DNA from: Pseudomonas asuensis
GTDB taxonomy: Bacteria > Pseudomonadota > Gammaproteobacteria > Pseudomonadales > Pseudomonadaceae
Reading direction: 5' to 3'
DNA length: 64,000 nucleotides
NCBI RefSeq assembly: GCF_014646755.1
Contig: NZ_BMNW01000010.1
Coordinates: 62,001 to 126,000 of the forward strand
The translations under genes were made by a program, and so were the position numbers. Under the pieces are notes generated by a model. The model worked only from the letters and a program-made list of their open reading frames with translations, searched no databases and was not told the DNA's origin. Every line of letters starts with the position of its first letter. Positions within the stretch are counted from its first letter, which is position 1. Below are positions 52,508-62,810 of this stretch, in pieces.

Positions 52508-52924
52508 CTAAGAGAAATCTACCCGACCACGACCAGCTTTGACTGCACTGCGCTTGGTTTTCCCTTCGAGTCGCCGCTTCTTGGAAGCTAATGTGGGCTT
52601 GGTAGGACGACGCGGCTTTTGCACACGTGTAACGCCTTGGATTAACTCAGTCAACCGTAACAGGGCATCCTCGCGGTTTTGCTCCTGTGTTCTGTATTGC
52701 TGCGCCTTGAGCACAACGACACCTTCACGCGTAATGCGTGTGTCCTGCAAATTCAGAAGTCTTTCCTTATAGAGATCAGGCAGTGACGAGGCTCGAATAT
52801 CGAAGCGCAAATGAATGGCGCTGGACACCTTGTTTACATTCTGACCACCAGCTCCCTGAGCACGCACTGCCGTCAATTCTACTTCGGCATCTGGCAAGGA
52901 AACGGTGTTGGATATACTGATCAT
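52508..52924 (-). CDS. arfB: Alternative ribosome-rescue factor ArfB
   Basis: A 138-residue peptidyl-tRNA hydrolase of the release-factor family. The catalytic GGQ is in [12 protein letters not shown], and the C-terminal third is a highly basic tail ([20 protein letters not shown]) that reads the empty mRNA channel on stalled ribosomes. It backs up tmRNA. 75 bp from the dsbA-family gene on the same strand. Confidence 0.95.
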   Translation of the reverse strand: MISISNTVSLPDAEVELTAVRAQGAGGQNVNKVSSAIHLRFDIRASSLPDLYKERLLNLQDTRITREGVVVLKAQQYRTQEQNREDALLRLTELIQGVTRVQKPRRPTKPTLASKKRRLEGKTKRSAVKAGRGRVDFS

Positions 52925-52999
52925 TGGTTAATGGCCACACGCACAGACATACCTTAATAGACCTCAAGGGGACATGAGGGTTTAAGGATGTTAAAGAAA

Positions 53000-53632
53000 C
53001 TAGAAGTCAGTGCCGCGCACTAACCACATACCCAGGAGTTCGGACAGGCTATCGAGGGGCTGATAGCCATTGGTGACAAGAGCTAACTGGCCCTCTCGCT
53101 CCGCCAGTAGAGTTGGGAAGCCCGCTATGCCCAAATTGAGTGCCCACTCGAAATCTTTCTGAGTTTCAGCTCTTGTTTCGGGCGCATCAAAGGCAGGAGC
53201 AAACTCAATTCCGGGCAATCCTGCTCTCTTTGCGAGATCAACCAGAACAGCCGGCTTCGTAACATCGCAGCTTTCTACGTAAAAAGCATGCTGGATGAGC
53301 TTCGCCAATGGCCATACCAGCTGCTCGTCCAGTCCTCTGGCTGCAACCAATGCACGACAGGCAGGCTCTGTATCGTAGACAAATCCATCCGGTAGCGCAT
53401 TGTCGACAGCGAAGGGCTGACCCGTAGCTTCTTCAACAGCCTGCCAATAGGACAGAGTCCGTACACGGGCTACGGCATCCATAGCTGCCCGCTCTCTACG
53501 CAAGCCACCCACTACAATATGCATAGGCACATCGTAAAGACGCGCCTGCTCAGCCAACGCCTCCACTACAGGCGCGAATCCCCAGCACCAGGAACACATG
53601 GGATCCATCACATAGAGCAATCGCGCCTTCAT
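53000..53632 (-). CDS. DsbA/FrnE-family thioredoxin-like protein
   Basis: A 210-residue protein without signal peptide. The redox motif is CSWC in YVMDPMCSWCWGFAP at residues 8-22, the first-strand position typical of DsbA-type folds; the cis-Pro side is likely GIAGFPTLL near residue 170. FrnE-like cytosolic members are oxidoreductases or isomerases, and substrate here is unknown. It begins three bases after trhO ends and is therefore co-expressed with it. Confidence 0.85.
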   Translation of the reverse strand: MKARLLYVMDPMCSWCWGFAPVVEALAEQARLYDVPMHIVVGGLRRERAAMDAVARVRTLSYWQAVEEATGQPFAVDNALPDGFVYDTEPACRALVAARGLDEQLVWPLAKLIQHAFYVESCDVTKPAVLVDLAKRAGLPGIEFAPAFDAPETRAETQKDFEWALNLGIAGFPTLLAEREGQLALVTNGYQPLDSLSELLGMWLVRGTDF

Positions 53633-53635
53633 GAA

Positions 53636-54586
53636 TCAAGCCTCCTGCGATAGCTTAGAAACCTGTCGTGGATCCCGACCAAGAGGATGAGGCTGGTTAC
53701 GCAGCTTAGCCAACTCGATCTGTTTCTGACGTTCGCGTGCACTGGTACGCGTTTTTTCTGGCAACGAATCCCAGCAATGAGGGCAGCTAATACCCGGCAC
53801 GTAGTGTTCAGACTCCCGGTCCGCAGTCGATATGGGTGTCCGGCAAGCATGACACTGGTCATATTCCCCTTCACTCAAATCGTGCCTGACGGTTACACGG
53901 TTATCGAATACGAAACAGTCGCCCTGCCAGAGGCTTTCCTCCTGCGGAACGTCCTCCAGATACTTGAGAATACCGCCCTTAAGATGGTAGACCTCTTCGA
54001 ACCCCTCGTTAAGCATAAAGCTCGAAGCTTTCTCACACCGTATGCCACCCGTGCAGAACATAGCCACTTTCTTATGGCGCGCAGGATCGAAGTTCTGTCG
54101 GACGTACTGAGGGAATTCACGAAAGGATTTAGTCTTAGGGTCCACGGCATTGGTAAAAGTACCAATGCCTACCTCATAGTCATTGCGCGTATCAATCAAC
54201 ACAACATCAGGGTCTGAAATAAGCGCATTCCAGTCCTTCGGGTCTACGTAGGTCCCAACCTTCTTGTTGGGGTCCACGCCTGGCACACCCAACGTAACGA
54301 TTTCTTTCTTGAGCTTGACCTTGGTCCGATAAAACGGCTGCTCATCGCAATAGGATTCTTTGTGCTCAAGATCTACCAGGCGCGGATCAGCCTTTAAAAA
54401 AGCTAAAACCGCATCAATTCCGGTCCGCGAACCGGCAATTGTGCCATTAATGCCCTCTTCCGCCAGCAGCAAGGTGCCTTTTACCTCATTGGCCAGCAGG
54501 GCATTGAGCAAGGGCTCACGCCGCTCGACGTAATCCTCAAGGGTAACGAACTTATAAAGTGCAGCTACTACAATAGAACTAGACAT
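53636..54586 (-). CDS. trhO: tRNA uridine-34 hydroxylase TrhO
   Basis: A 316-residue protein of the former UPF0176/YceA family that hydroxylates U34 of some tRNAs, using oxygen, as the first step to 5-(carboxymethoxy)uridine. The rhodanese-like domain carries the catalytic Cys loop [16 protein letters not shown], and the C-terminal part has a Cys-rich cluster (CHACRTP and SCPHCW). Full length. The start at 54586 is family-like. It is followed by the dsbA-family gene. Confidence 0.94.
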   Translation of the reverse strand: MSSSIVVAALYKFVTLEDYVERREPLLNALLANEVKGTLLLAEEGINGTIAGSRTGIDAVLAFLKADPRLVDLEHKESYCDEQPFYRTKVKLKKEIVTLGVPGVDPNKKVGTYVDPKDWNALISDPDVVLIDTRNDYEVGIGTFTNAVDPKTKSFREFPQYVRQNFDPARHKKVAMFCTGGIRCEKASSFMLNEGFEEVYHLKGGILKYLEDVPQEESLWQGDCFVFDNRVTVRHDLSEGEYDQCHACRTPISTADRESEHYVPGISCPHCWDSLPEKTRTSARERQKQIELAKLRNQPHPLGRDPRQVSKLSQEA

Positions 54587-54638
54587 GTCGACCTCTCCAG
54601 TGGTCGTCCTCGTAAGGGACGGACCGGTTAATGCACAA

Positions 54639-54656
54639 CGCCGGCTTTGGCCGGCG
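54639..54656. terminator. Hairpin between bolA and trhO
   Basis: A seven-bp all-GC stem CGCCGGC/GCCGGCG with loop TTTG. It can end the DUF2059-bolA transcript; no U-tract follows. Confidence 0.55.
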
Positions 54657-54723
54657 CTGGGGCGACAAGTCTAAGGAAGCGGAACGAACTTGAACAGAGC
54701 CTGCAAGCGGATCACAGTGGCTT

Positions 54724-55038
54724 CTAGCCCTGCAAACCATCGTGCTTACTGCCACCACGGCAAGTCGGCGAGTCAGGCGCCATTCCCTGCTTAGTCCACT
54801 CATCAGGGGTATAGGTATGAAGGGCCAGGGCATGAAACTCCCCCATCAACCCACCGAGCGCACCGTAGACTTTTTGATGGCGCTTTACCGCATTCAGACC
54901 TTCAAATTGCTCACTGACGACTACGGCCTTGTAATGAGTTTCCTGGCCACGGCTGTGCATGTGGCTTTCGTCCACAACATCAAGATACTGTGGTTGCAAC
55001 ATACTTAGAGTTGAAAGAATACGGTCGCGCATACTCAT
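54724..55038 (-). CDS. bolA: BolA-family protein
   Basis: A 104-residue BolA protein: N-terminal MRDRILSTLS, ligand His region SHMHSRGQETHYKAVVVSEQFEG, and the conserved late His (EFHALALHTYTP). BolA proteins pair with monothiol glutaredoxins in iron-sulfur handling and affect shape and biofilm. The C-terminal 20 residues are not conserved. An internal ATG six bases downstream is an alternative start. It follows the DUF2059 gene with 13 bp between. Confidence 0.92.
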   Translation of the reverse strand: MSMRDRILSTLSMLQPQYLDVVDESHMHSRGQETHYKAVVVSEQFEGLNAVKRHQKVYGALGGLMGEFHALALHTYTPDEWTKQGMAPDSPTCRGGSKHDGLQG

Positions 55039-55051
55039 GGATAGGTCTCAC

Positions 55052-55579
55052 TTATTTCTTAGAATTTCCACCTTCAGGAGCCGCTTGCGGCTTGACTCCA
55101 AGCTCCTTATCCATATCGCTTAACAGCTTGTTGACCTGAGGAACTGCCTGCTCGAGTTTGGCTTGGGTCAGCTGGGCAGACTGCATAGAAATCTGCGGCA
55201 GTGTATTCATCATTTTCTTGCCGAGTGGGGACTGATAAAAATTAATCAGATCCTTTAGCTCGGCTTCACTGAAGCTTTGCGTATAGAGCTTAACTAAGTC
55301 GGGCTTGACCTGGTCCCAACCTATGGATTTATCGAGTGTTGTATTGGCACGTGCAACATAGCTTTCTAAAACAGCTTTCTTGTTTGGCGCCTTGGCTTGA
55401 GCAAAATGCTGATCGAACAATTCATGCACCTGGGCATAAACCGGTGTAGTGAGCTTGTCGGCGTTGGCCAGCTTTAGAAAGCGCTCGGCCTGGGCAGCAT
55501 GGCTAGCCGCGTCAGCCATGGCGAAGCCACTGACGCCAGAGAGCATCACAGCGGTGCAGACAGCACGAAAAGTCTTCAT
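55052..55579 (-). CDS. Exported DUF2059 protein
   Basis: A 175-residue protein with a signal peptide cleaved near GFAMADA. The mature part is helical, with the DUF2059 core LYTQSFSEAELKDLINFYQSPLGKKMM. The family is periplasmic and of unknown function. The start at 55579 has AAAGGA seven bases upstream; an ATG 18 bases earlier is less likely. First of the bolA-side genes and divergent from fumC. Confidence 0.88.
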   Translation of the reverse strand: MKTFRAVCTAVMLSGVSGFAMADAASHAAQAERFLKLANADKLTTPVYAQVHELFDQHFAQAKAPNKKAVLESYVARANTTLDKSIGWDQVKPDLVKLYTQSFSEAELKDLINFYQSPLGKKMMNTLPQISMQSAQLTQAKLEQAVPQVNKLLSDMDKELGVKPQAAPEGGNSKK

Positions 55580-55869
55580 CGGACATCCTTTAAACATGAA
55601 TAGCGATAGCTAAAGATCTGTATTCTGCCCACGTGTCCCAAGATGACTCAAGTTGTATTCCGGCTCTGTTCAGGGAAGCTTCAGCATGTTCAATGATAAA
55701 GCCTTATTGAAGGTATGACCCGAACTACGCTTTCGGAACCCAGCTCGGCTCTACGTAGACTAATCACCGATAAGCGCTAGCCTTGGCTTTACCAATATTC
55801 ATTACTACATGAATGACCGGTCACCAGCCAACGCAACGAATACACACAAACCGCATGCAGGAGAGCGTC

Positions 55870-57264
55870 ATGAGCCGCACCGAAACTGACAGTCTGGGCC
55901 CTGTAGAAGTTGACGAGAATGCTTATTGGGGAGCTCAGACACAACGCTCCATGGAGAACTTTGCTATTGGAGGCCAGAGAATGCCTCTGGCAATCGTGCA
56001 TGCTCTTACGCTAATTAAAAAAGCAGCTGCCCGGGTTAACGCTGGGCTCGGTGAATTACCGCAGGAAATAGCTGATCTCATTGAGCAATCAAGCACTGAA
56101 ATACTTGAAGGGTGTCATGATGATCAGTTCCCCTTGGTAGTGTGGCAAACCGGTAGCGGCACCCAAAGCAATATGAACGTCAATGAGGTCATTGCCGGAC
56201 GTGCTAACGAAATTGCAGGTCATGGCAAGGGCGGCAAGAAGCCTGTGCATCCGAACGACCATGTCAATCGCGGCCAAAGCTCCAACGACTGCTTCCCGAC
56301 TGCGATGCATATCGCAACTGCGCAAGCCGTGCTTAATGATCTACTGCCTGCCATTGATGAGCTTTCTGGAGGTTTAGCCCAGCAGGCTGCACGTCATATG
56401 GGCTTGGTCAAGACTGGCCGTACACATATGATGGACGCTACTCCCATCACCTTTGGCCAAGAATTATCGGCCTATGTCGCTCAGCTCGATATTGCCCAGA
56501 GTGCTATTCGTGCAGCCCTACCTGCTGTTTATGAACTTGCCCAGGGCGGAACTGCAGTAGGTACTGGCCTTAACTCGCCCAAAGGCTTTGACGAGGCTAT
56601 TGCAAAAGAGCTGGCATCGCTCACCAATCTTCCCTTTGTAACAGCGCCCAACAAATTTGCCGCACTGGCAGGACACGAGCCGCTTACAGCACTTTCCGGC
56701 GCGCTAAAGACCTTAGCGGTAGCGCTCATGAAGATTGGTAATGACTTACGCTTGCTGGGTTCTGGTCCAAGAGCAGGCTTTGCTGAAGTCAAGCTGCCAG
56801 CTAATGAACCTGGAAGCTCCATCATGCCTGGCAAGGTCAATCCAACACAGGCAGAAGCCCTGACCATGCTGGCTTGTCAGGTAATGGGAAACGACACAAC
56901 TATTACCTTTGCCGCCAGCCAAGGGCATCTTCAGTTGAACGTCTTCAAACCTGTTATCGCATACAACATCCTTGAATCTATTCGTTTGCTATCTGACGGC
57001 TGCCGTAACTTCAATAAACACTGTGTCGCAGGTATGGAGCCTGACGCCGAAATGATGGCGGCTCACCTTGAGCAGGGATTGATGCTTGTAACAGCCTTGA
57101 ACCCCCACATCGGGTATGACAAAGCGGCCGAAATCGCCAAGAAGGCTTATGCCGAAAACAAAACGCTCAGAGCCGCTGCTCTTGAACTGAATTATCTGAC
57201 TGAAGAGCAGTTCGACGAGTGGGTAAAACCTGAAACCATGTTAGAAGCTGGCAGTCATGGCTGA
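55870..57264 (+). CDS. fumC: Class II fumarate hydratase FumC
   Basis: A 464-residue iron-independent fumarase converting fumarate to malate. Substrate signature GSSIMPGKVNPTQAEAL, plus GRTHMMDATPITFGQE and TGSGTQSNMNVNEV, are intact. The start at 55870 (MSRTETDSLGPVEV) has GGAGAG upstream; a longer reading adds 19 residues outside the family. Its stop overlaps the next gene by eight bases (ATGGCTGA). Position matches PAO1 PA0854. Being oxygen- and iron-insensitive, it fits aerobic growth. Confidence 0.96.
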   Translation: MSRTETDSLGPVEVDENAYWGAQTQRSMENFAIGGQRMPLAIVHALTLIKKAAARVNAGLGELPQEIADLIEQSSTEILEGCHDDQFPLVVWQTGSGTQSNMNVNEVIAGRANEIAGHGKGGKKPVHPNDHVNRGQSSNDCFPTAMHIATAQAVLNDLLPAIDELSGGLAQQAARHMGLVKTGRTHMMDATPITFGQELSAYVAQLDIAQSAIRAALPAVYELAQGGTAVGTGLNSPKGFDEAIAKELASLTNLPFVTAPNKFAALAGHEPLTALSGALKTLAVALMKIGNDLRLLGSGPRAGFAEVKLPANEPGSSIMPGKVNPTQAEALTMLACQVMGNDTTITFAASQGHLQLNVFKPVIAYNILESIRLLSDGCRNFNKHCVAGMEPDAEMMAAHLEQGLMLVTALNPHIGYDKAAEIAKKAYAENKTLRAAALELNYLTEEQFDEWVKPETMLEAGSHG

Positions 57265-57877
57265 GCCAAGGACAGGGGCAACGCCTATAGAAGGTGACGG
57301 CAAGCGAGTTCTGGTTATCCAGGGCTCGCCTAAAAGTGAAAGCTTTTGTCACGCATTGAGCGCAGCCTATATACAGGGCGTACGCCAGAACAACCATGTA
57401 GTTCGTGAGCTTCGACTAGGTGAGTTGAACTTCGATCCAGTGCTTCGAGAGGGATATGACAAGAGCCAGATACTCGAAGAGGACTTACTGGAAGCCCAGA
57501 GGCTTATCCACTGGGCCGAGCACCTCTTGTTTGTCTACCCCATCTGGTGGGGCGGGCTGCCTGCTCTTTTAAGCGGCTTTATCGAGCGCGTCTTTCTACC
57601 CGGCTTCGCGTTCGCTTATCGTGATCAGGCATGGGGAGGTGAACAACTTCTATCAGGGAGAAGCGCTGACTTAATCGTCACAGCCGACAGCCTGCCTACA
57701 CCCTGGAAACGCCTTAGAGGCCTTCCCCCGCACCGACTTATGATGCGAGAAGCACTAGATATTTGCGGCATACAGATTCGCGAACATTTGGAACTTGCCT
57801 CTATCAGAGCAAGTAACGAAGAGCAGCGCTTAAGATGGCTTCAAGATGCAGAAACAATGGGCAAGCATTTAGAATAA
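57257..57877 (+). CDS. Flavodoxin-fold NAD(P)H:quinone-type oxidoreductase
   Basis: A 206-residue flavoprotein of the MdaB/KefF/NQO family. FMN-binding loops: IQGSPKSESFCHALS at residues 21-35 and FVYPIWWGGLPALLSGFIERVF near residues 91-112. The N-terminal 15 residues precede the fold. It is coupled to fumC by an eight-base overlap, as PA0853-PA0854 in PAO1. Electron acceptor unknown; quinones or glutathione-linked potassium-efflux partners are the family alternatives. Confidence 0.88.
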   Translation: MAEPRTGATPIEGDGKRVLVIQGSPKSESFCHALSAAYIQGVRQNNHVVRELRLGELNFDPVLREGYDKSQILEEDLLEAQRLIHWAEHLLFVYPIWWGGLPALLSGFIERVFLPGFAFAYRDQAWGGEQLLSGRSADLIVTADSLPTPWKRLRGLPPHRLMMREALDICGIQIREHLELASIRASNEEQRLRWLQDAETMGKHLE

Positions 57878-57892
57878 ATAACTTTGATTGTG

Positions 57893-57918
57893 TAGCCATT
57901 TAAAATGGCTATATTTTT
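57893..57918 (+). terminator. Rho-independent terminator after the oxidoreductase gene
   Basis: A nine-bp stem TAGCCATTT / AAATGGCTA with one unpaired base between the arms (57893-57911) followed by TATTTTT. A second weak hairpin (AGTCTTT with AAAGACT, 57925-57946), followed by TTTTTT, sits just after. Confidence 0.8.
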
Positions 57919-58326
57919 ATAAATAGTCTTTTAAATAAGAAAGACTTAATATTTTTTGATAAATATATTTATAAAAATAAGCTCCAGTCCCGAACCAAAA
58001 GCAGCAAATTCCTGTATGGAACCCTAAGCAAAACATAATTTCACAACGTGTAACAATCTTTCTTTTTAGCGGCTCACTTTACTCTTTTTCCTCTGTTTTT
58101 TACTGCCATATATTACTGTCAATGCCCTACCGTTAAGAATCGCTGGCCAAGGGTGCGACATATTGAAGCAGACATTGAGAAATCAATGACTTAGCTCCTC
58201 CCTTGCATCGCCTAAAAGCGACTCAATTATAGACGTGAACCCTAGATAAACTTAAACTGCGCACGGCCCACCATGGCGTGTCTCAAAGTTCTCTTGAGAA
58301 AGAGAAAAGCTCCACTTGATGGCGAT

Positions 58327-58374
58327 GTGATAGCATAAGTCAGGTTGAACTTTCAACCTGCAACAACCTATCAC
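58327..58374. repeat. Nested inverted repeat of unknown role
   Basis: Outer arms GTGATAG (58327-58333) and CTATCAC (58368-58374); inner arms CAGGTTGAA (58341-58349) and TTCAACCTG (58352-58360) with a two-base centre. Outer and inner stems are separated by a symmetric seven-by-seven internal loop. It could be an RNA structure or a two-part protein operator. Confidence 0.7.
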
Positions 58375-58941
58375 TTTGCAAGCGGATAATTTTGAGCCCC
58401 CGGGTCGGTAAGCAAGCGAGATTGGTCCGGATGCAGCCCATTAGCGTGTCCGTACAGGCATCGAGCTTATTGGTGCAGCTTATGCTGTCCAAGCTGCAGC
58501 GTTGTTTTTCGGCATTAGGCAGTATGTGGGTGATATCCATGGCATTGCCAGTCCCTAAAACTCATCCCCTGCTATGCTTGGTACTACCACGAGCGCGTAG
58601 TCTGTCTGGAAGAGACCCCATCATTTCCAGTCGCGATCGATTTCAACATTAAGGCCCGAACAAGCCCGCACTCTACGCAGGCTAGGTAAGGAGGACTGGT
58701 GAAACGTGCAATCCAGACGTAGGCCAAAGACTGGCTCAGCTTGGCTCAAATGGATTTCGGTCGTAACATATCCTTACATGTAGCTCAATGACGCACCGAT
58801 GTCATCGACACGCTTGTAATGACTGCGACACCCAAAGCTTCATCAGCCTGACCTATTTCTGCGCCGCACTTAAATAAGTGATGGTACCGATTACTGGCTA
58901 TCCCCCTGAAACGAAGAGTGCCCCTCAACCGAGGTCGTGAG

Positions 58942-59859
58942 ATGAGAAAAAAGAAACATAGTATTTTTTCTAGCCTATTGGCTTTAGGTGCCACTGGTTT
59001 ACTCAGTGGTTGTAACATGACGCTTTTAGATCCTAAAGGTCCAGTAGGGTTAGAATCAAAACACCTTATATTGACTGCCACAGGCCTGATGTTGATTGTG
59101 GTTATCCCAGTCATCGTTATGGCGATCCTTTTCTCAATCAAATATCGCGCCTCCAATAAGGATGCCGATTACGCACCCAATTGGGCGCACTCGACCAAGA
59201 TCGAAGTCGTGGTGTGGGGTGTTCCGCTGGTAATCGTGGCTATTTTGGCCATGCTTATCTGGAAGACCAGCCATTCGCTTGATCCTTTCAGGCCGCTCGA
59301 CTCTGACGTAAAGCCGATTACCATCGAGGCTATCGCTACTGATTGGAAATGGGTTTTCGTCTACCCGGAACAGGGCATCGCTACGGTTAATGAGATTGCA
59401 TTCCCGGCTAATACACCGGTCAATTTCCGCATCACCTCTGACACCGTTATGAATACTCTGTTTATTCCGGCCTTGGGCAGCATGGTCTATGCCATGGGTG
59501 GCATGCAGACCCAACTGCACTTGATGGCTCATGAAACCGGCCAATATGGCGGTGGCTCAGCCAACTATAGCGGCGCTGGCTTCTCGGACATGAAGTTCAT
59601 CGCCCACGCTACAACACCTGAAGAGTTCAACGCCTGGGTCGACAAGGTCAAGGCTTCTTCTAAAACGCTGAGCTCCGAGGTCTATGCAGACCTGGCCATG
59701 CCCAGCGAGAAGCATCCGATCGAGTATTACTCATCCGTGGCTCCTCACCTTTTCCAGGACATCATCGATAAATACTTGAAAGGCGACTACAGCAAGCGTG
59801 TAGATCAGGTAATGGATCAGGCAATGAACAAGAGTGCGCACGAAGGTGCGGCGGAGTAA
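58942..59859 (+). CDS. cyoA: Cytochrome bo3 ubiquinol oxidase subunit II CyoA
   Basis: A 305-residue lipoprotein subunit. Signal peptide with lipobox LLSGC (modified Cys24, approximately), two helices near residues 40-110, then a cupredoxin-fold periplasmic domain (WKWVFVYPEQGIATVNEIAFPA, in pieces). The CuA-ligand Cys residues of cytochrome-c oxidases are absent, as expected for a quinol oxidase. The start at 58942 is chosen by the GAGG eleven bases upstream and the family N-terminus. First gene of cyoABCDE. Confidence 0.96.
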   Translation: MRKKKHSIFSSLLALGATGLLSGCNMTLLDPKGPVGLESKHLILTATGLMLIVVIPVIVMAILFSIKYRASNKDADYAPNWAHSTKIEVVVWGVPLVIVAILAMLIWKTSHSLDPFRPLDSDVKPITIEAIATDWKWVFVYPEQGIATVNEIAFPANTPVNFRITSDTVMNTLFIPALGSMVYAMGGMQTQLHLMAHETGQYGGGSANYSGAGFSDMKFIAHATTPEEFNAWVDKVKASSKTLSSEVYADLAMPSEKHPIEYYSSVAPHLFQDIIDKYLKGDYSKRVDQVMDQAMNKSAHEGAAE

Positions 59860-59862
59860 AAC

Positions 59863-61842
59863 ATGTTCGGAAAATTAAGTCTCGCAGACATTCCCTATCA
59901 TGAACCGATCATCGTAGGTGCGGTCGGTGCCATGATTCTGGGTGCGATAGCCGTATTTATCGGCCTCACCTATTTCAAGAAATGGGGTTACCTCTGGTCC
60001 GAATGGATCACCACGGTTGACCATAAAAAAATCGGGGTAATGTACATCCTGGTAGCACTTATCATGCTGCTTCGTGGCTTCTCCGATGCCATCATGATGC
60101 GCGCGCAACAGGCTATTGCAGCCGGTGGCGCAGAAGGCTATTTGCCTCCGCATCACTATGACCAGATTTTCACCGCACACGGCACGATCATGATCTTCTT
60201 CGTGGCCATGCCGATGGTGACTGGCCTGATGAACCTTGTCGTGCCGCTGCAAATCGGCGCGCGGGACGTTGCCTTCCCCTTCCTGAACTCCTTCAGCTTC
60301 TGGGTGTTCGCGGTAGGTGCGATCCTCATCAACCTGTCTCTAGCCATAGGTGAATTCGCAGCAACCGGCTGGGTAGCCTATCCACCACTATCGGGTATTC
60401 AATATAGCCCGGGCGTAGGGGTAGATTACTACATCTGGGCATTGCAGCTTTCGGGCCTGGGTACGTTGTTAACAGGTGTGAACTTTGTGGTAACCATTTT
60501 AAAAATGCGTACCACTGGCATGAATCTAATGAGAATGCCGATCTTCACCTGGAACGCCCTGTGCACCAGCATTCTGATCGTTGCGGCCTTCCCAATTCTG
60601 ACCGCTACACTGGCCATGCTCTCGCTTGACCGTTATCTGGGTATGCACTTCTTCACCAACGAGCTTGGTGGCAACCCTATGATGTACGTCAACCTGATCT
60701 GGGCATGGGGTCACCCGGAAGTATACATCCTCATCCTACCCGCCTTTGGCGTGTTCTCTGAGGTAGCGTCTACATTCAGTGGCAAGCGCATGTTCGGCTA
60801 CGTGTCCATGGTATGGGCAACGCTGGCCATTACTGTACTGTCCTTCATTGTATGGCTGCACCACTTCTTTACCATGGGCTCCGGCGCTAACGTCAATGCG
60901 TTCTTCGGTATCGCTACGACAATTATTGCCATCCCAACCGGTGTGAAGATCTTTACCTGGCTCTTCACCATGTATAAAGGCCGTATCCGCTTCACTACTC
61001 CCATGTTGTGGACGATTGGCTTTATTGTCACCTTCAGTATCGGTGGTATGACCGGCGTTCTGCTGGCTGTTCCAGGTGCCGACTTCGTTCTGCACAACAG
61101 CCTGTTCCTGATCGCTCACTTCCACAACGTGATCATTGGTGGCGCTGTATTCGGTTACTTTGCAGGTGTTGCCTACTGGTTCCCGAAAGCCTTCGGTTTC
61201 ACGCTTAATGAAAGACTGGGTAAATACGCCTTCTGGTGCTGGTTGGTTGGCTTCTATGTAGCCTTCATGCCGCTGTATGTACTGGGCTTCATGGGTATGA
61301 CTCGTCGTCTGAACCACTATGACAACCCGGACTGGCATCCTTGGCTGATCGTGGCGGCCATTGGTACAGCTATCATCCTGTGCGGCGTCCTATGCCAGCT
61401 GCTTCAGTACTATGTCAGCATCCGTGACCGTAAACTGAACCAGGACGTAACCGGTGATCCATGGGGTGGCCGTACACTGGAATGGTCTACTTCTTCTCCG
61501 CCACCTTTCTATAACTTCGCAGAACAGCCGGTTGTTGATGATATCGACGCGTACTGGGGAGCTAAGGAAAAAGGTCTGGCTGAGCGTAAAGCTGCTGACT
61601 ACAAAGACATTCACATGCCGCGCAACACAGGCGTTGGATTCATCATGGGTATGTTCAGCTTAGCCCTCGGCTTTGCTCTTATCTGGCACATCTGGTGGCT
61701 AGCTGCTGTTGGATTCGTCGGCATGATCGCTACCTTTATCGTTCGCAGCTTCGACGATGACATCGACTACTACGTACCTGCCGCTGAAGTGGCACGTATC
61801 GAGAATGAACATCTCCAGAAACTAGCAGCGAGTCAGGCTTAA
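59863..61842 (+). CDS. cyoB: Cytochrome bo3 ubiquinol oxidase subunit I CyoB
   Basis: A 659-residue, about 15-helix heme-copper oxidase subunit that reduces oxygen and pumps protons. Low-spin heme ligand in [11 protein letters not shown]; CuB site [14 protein letters not shown] with the cross-linked His-Tyr and the Glu of the D-channel; LHHFFTMG; K-channel [10 protein letters not shown]; heme o3 and b ligands in [17 protein letters not shown]. Length matches E. coli CyoB. Three bases separate it from cyoA. Confidence 0.98.
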   Translation: MFGKLSLADIPYHEPIIVGAVGAMILGAIAVFIGLTYFKKWGYLWSEWITTVDHKKIGVMYILVALIMLLRGFSDAIMMRAQQAIAAGGAEGYLPPHHYDQIFTAHGTIMIFFVAMPMVTGLMNLVVPLQIGARDVAFPFLNSFSFWVFAVGAILINLSLAIGEFAATGWVAYPPLSGIQYSPGVGVDYYIWALQLSGLGTLLTGVNFVVTILKMRTTGMNLMRMPIFTWNALCTSILIVAAFPILTATLAMLSLDRYLGMHFFTNELGGNPMMYVNLIWAWGHPEVYILILPAFGVFSEVASTFSGKRMFGYVSMVWATLAITVLSFIVWLHHFFTMGSGANVNAFFGIATTIIAIPTGVKIFTWLFTMYKGRIRFTTPMLWTIGFIVTFSIGGMTGVLLAVPGADFVLHNSLFLIAHFHNVIIGGAVFGYFAGVAYWFPKAFGFTLNERLGKYAFWCWLVGFYVAFMPLYVLGFMGMTRRLNHYDNPDWHPWLIVAAIGTAIILCGVLCQLLQYYVSIRDRKLNQDVTGDPWGGRTLEWSTSSPPPFYNFAEQPVVDDIDAYWGAKEKGLAERKAADYKDIHMPRNTGVGFIMGMFSLALGFALIWHIWWLAAVGFVGMIATFIVRSFDDDIDYYVPAAEVARIENEHLQKLAASQA

Positions 61843-61846
61843 ACTT

Positions 61847-62461
61847 ATGTCTAGTCAAGTTCTTCACAACCAAGTTGCCCATGCTGAGGAGCATGGGCAC
61901 CACGATGCCGGATCCATGACTGTATTCGGTTTCTGGCTGTACCTGATGACGGACTGCATTCTGTTTGCGACTATCTTCGCATCCTATGCTGTCCTGAGCG
62001 GTAGCTTTGCCGGCGGTCCTACCGGTAAAGAAATTTTTGAACTGCCTTATGTTCTGGTAGAAACCTTCCTGCTGCTGTTCAGTAGTATCACGTATGGCTT
62101 TGCCATGATCGCTGCACACAAGGAGCAAAAGAGCAAGGCGCTGGGCTGGCTGGCAGTTACCTTCCTGCTTGGCCTTGGCTTCATCGTGATGGAAATCAAC
62201 GAATTCCATCACCTGATTGCTGAAGGTTTTGGCCCTCAACGTAGCGCGTTTCTATCTGCGTTCTTTACCTTGGTCGGTACTCACGGTCTGCACGTCACAT
62301 CCGGTCTGATCTGGATGGCAATCCTGATGATTCAGGTTAGCCAGAAAGGTCTGACTGCGACCAACCAGACCCGCCTGATGTGCCTGAGCCTCTTCTGGCA
62401 CTTCCTGGACATCGTCTGGATCTGCGTGTTTACCGTTGTATATCTGATGGGGGTTATGTAA
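61847..62461 (+). CDS. cyoC: Cytochrome bo3 ubiquinol oxidase subunit III CyoC
   Basis: A 204-residue membrane subunit with five helices, five bases after cyoB. The helix [24 protein letters not shown] and the late [24 protein letters not shown] match CyoC. Its TAA shares its last base with the cyoD ATG (TAATG). Confidence 0.97.
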   Translation: MSSQVLHNQVAHAEEHGHHDAGSMTVFGFWLYLMTDCILFATIFASYAVLSGSFAGGPTGKEIFELPYVLVETFLLLFSSITYGFAMIAAHKEQKSKALGWLAVTFLLGLGFIVMEINEFHHLIAEGFGPQRSAFLSAFFTLVGTHGLHVTSGLIWMAILMIQVSQKGLTATNQTRLMCLSLFWHFLDIVWICVFTVVYLMGVM

Positions 62462-62799
62462 TGGCTCACGAACACGGACATATTGTCCACGCGGGCTCCA
62501 GCCACGGCACTGTGAAGTCGTACATCATTGGCTTCGTTCTGTCCGTTATCCTGACCGTGATCCCATTCGGCATTGTCATGAACCCGGTGTTGTCACAGTC
62601 GGCTACGCTGATCGTGATCTGGGTGATGGCACTTGTGCAGATCTTTGTACACCTGGTGTTCTTCCTGCACATGAATACGTCGTCCGAGCAGCGCTGGAAT
62701 GTGATCGCTTTTGCTTTCACTATTCTGATTACTGTTATCGTGGTCGCGGGCTCGCTGTGGATCATTCACGGCATGCATAGCAATATGCTCGCCCACTAA
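62461..62799 (+). CDS. cyoD: Cytochrome bo3 ubiquinol oxidase subunit IV CyoD
   Basis: A 112-residue subunit with three helices, beginning with the His-rich [16 protein letters not shown]. It stabilises the CuB centre in E. coli. The ATG at 62461 is fixed by overlap with the cyoC stop; an upstream in-frame start lies inside cyoC. Confidence 0.96.
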   Translation: MAHEHGHIVHAGSSHGTVKSYIIGFVLSVILTVIPFGIVMNPVLSQSATLIVIWVMALVQIFVHLVFFLHMNTSSEQRWNVIAFAFTILITVIVVAGSLWIIHGMHSNMLAH

Positions 62800-62810
62800 G
62801 AGTCGCTTCG

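Larger units (their letters stand above)
57878..58941. other. 1.06-kb region with no supported gene, upstream of cyoA
   Basis: Open reading frames here are short, lack ribosome sites and resemble nothing I know. Contents: two A+T-rich hairpins just after the oxidoreductase gene (57893-57957), an A+T- and pyrimidine-rich block to about 58140, a nested inverted repeat at 58327-58374, and the cyo promoter with an unknown leader. The length is unusual for this compact window. Confidence 0.6.

Noticed and set aside
58392-58652. An 86-codon open frame upstream of cyoA, and an opposing 66-codon frame
   Set aside because: It would start at TTG, has no ribosome site and its translation shows no domain, signal or family pattern; the opposing frame is no better.
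60736-61338. A 200-codon frame antisense to cyoB
   Set aside because: It mirrors the codons of a highly conserved gene and has a composition typical of a shadow frame.
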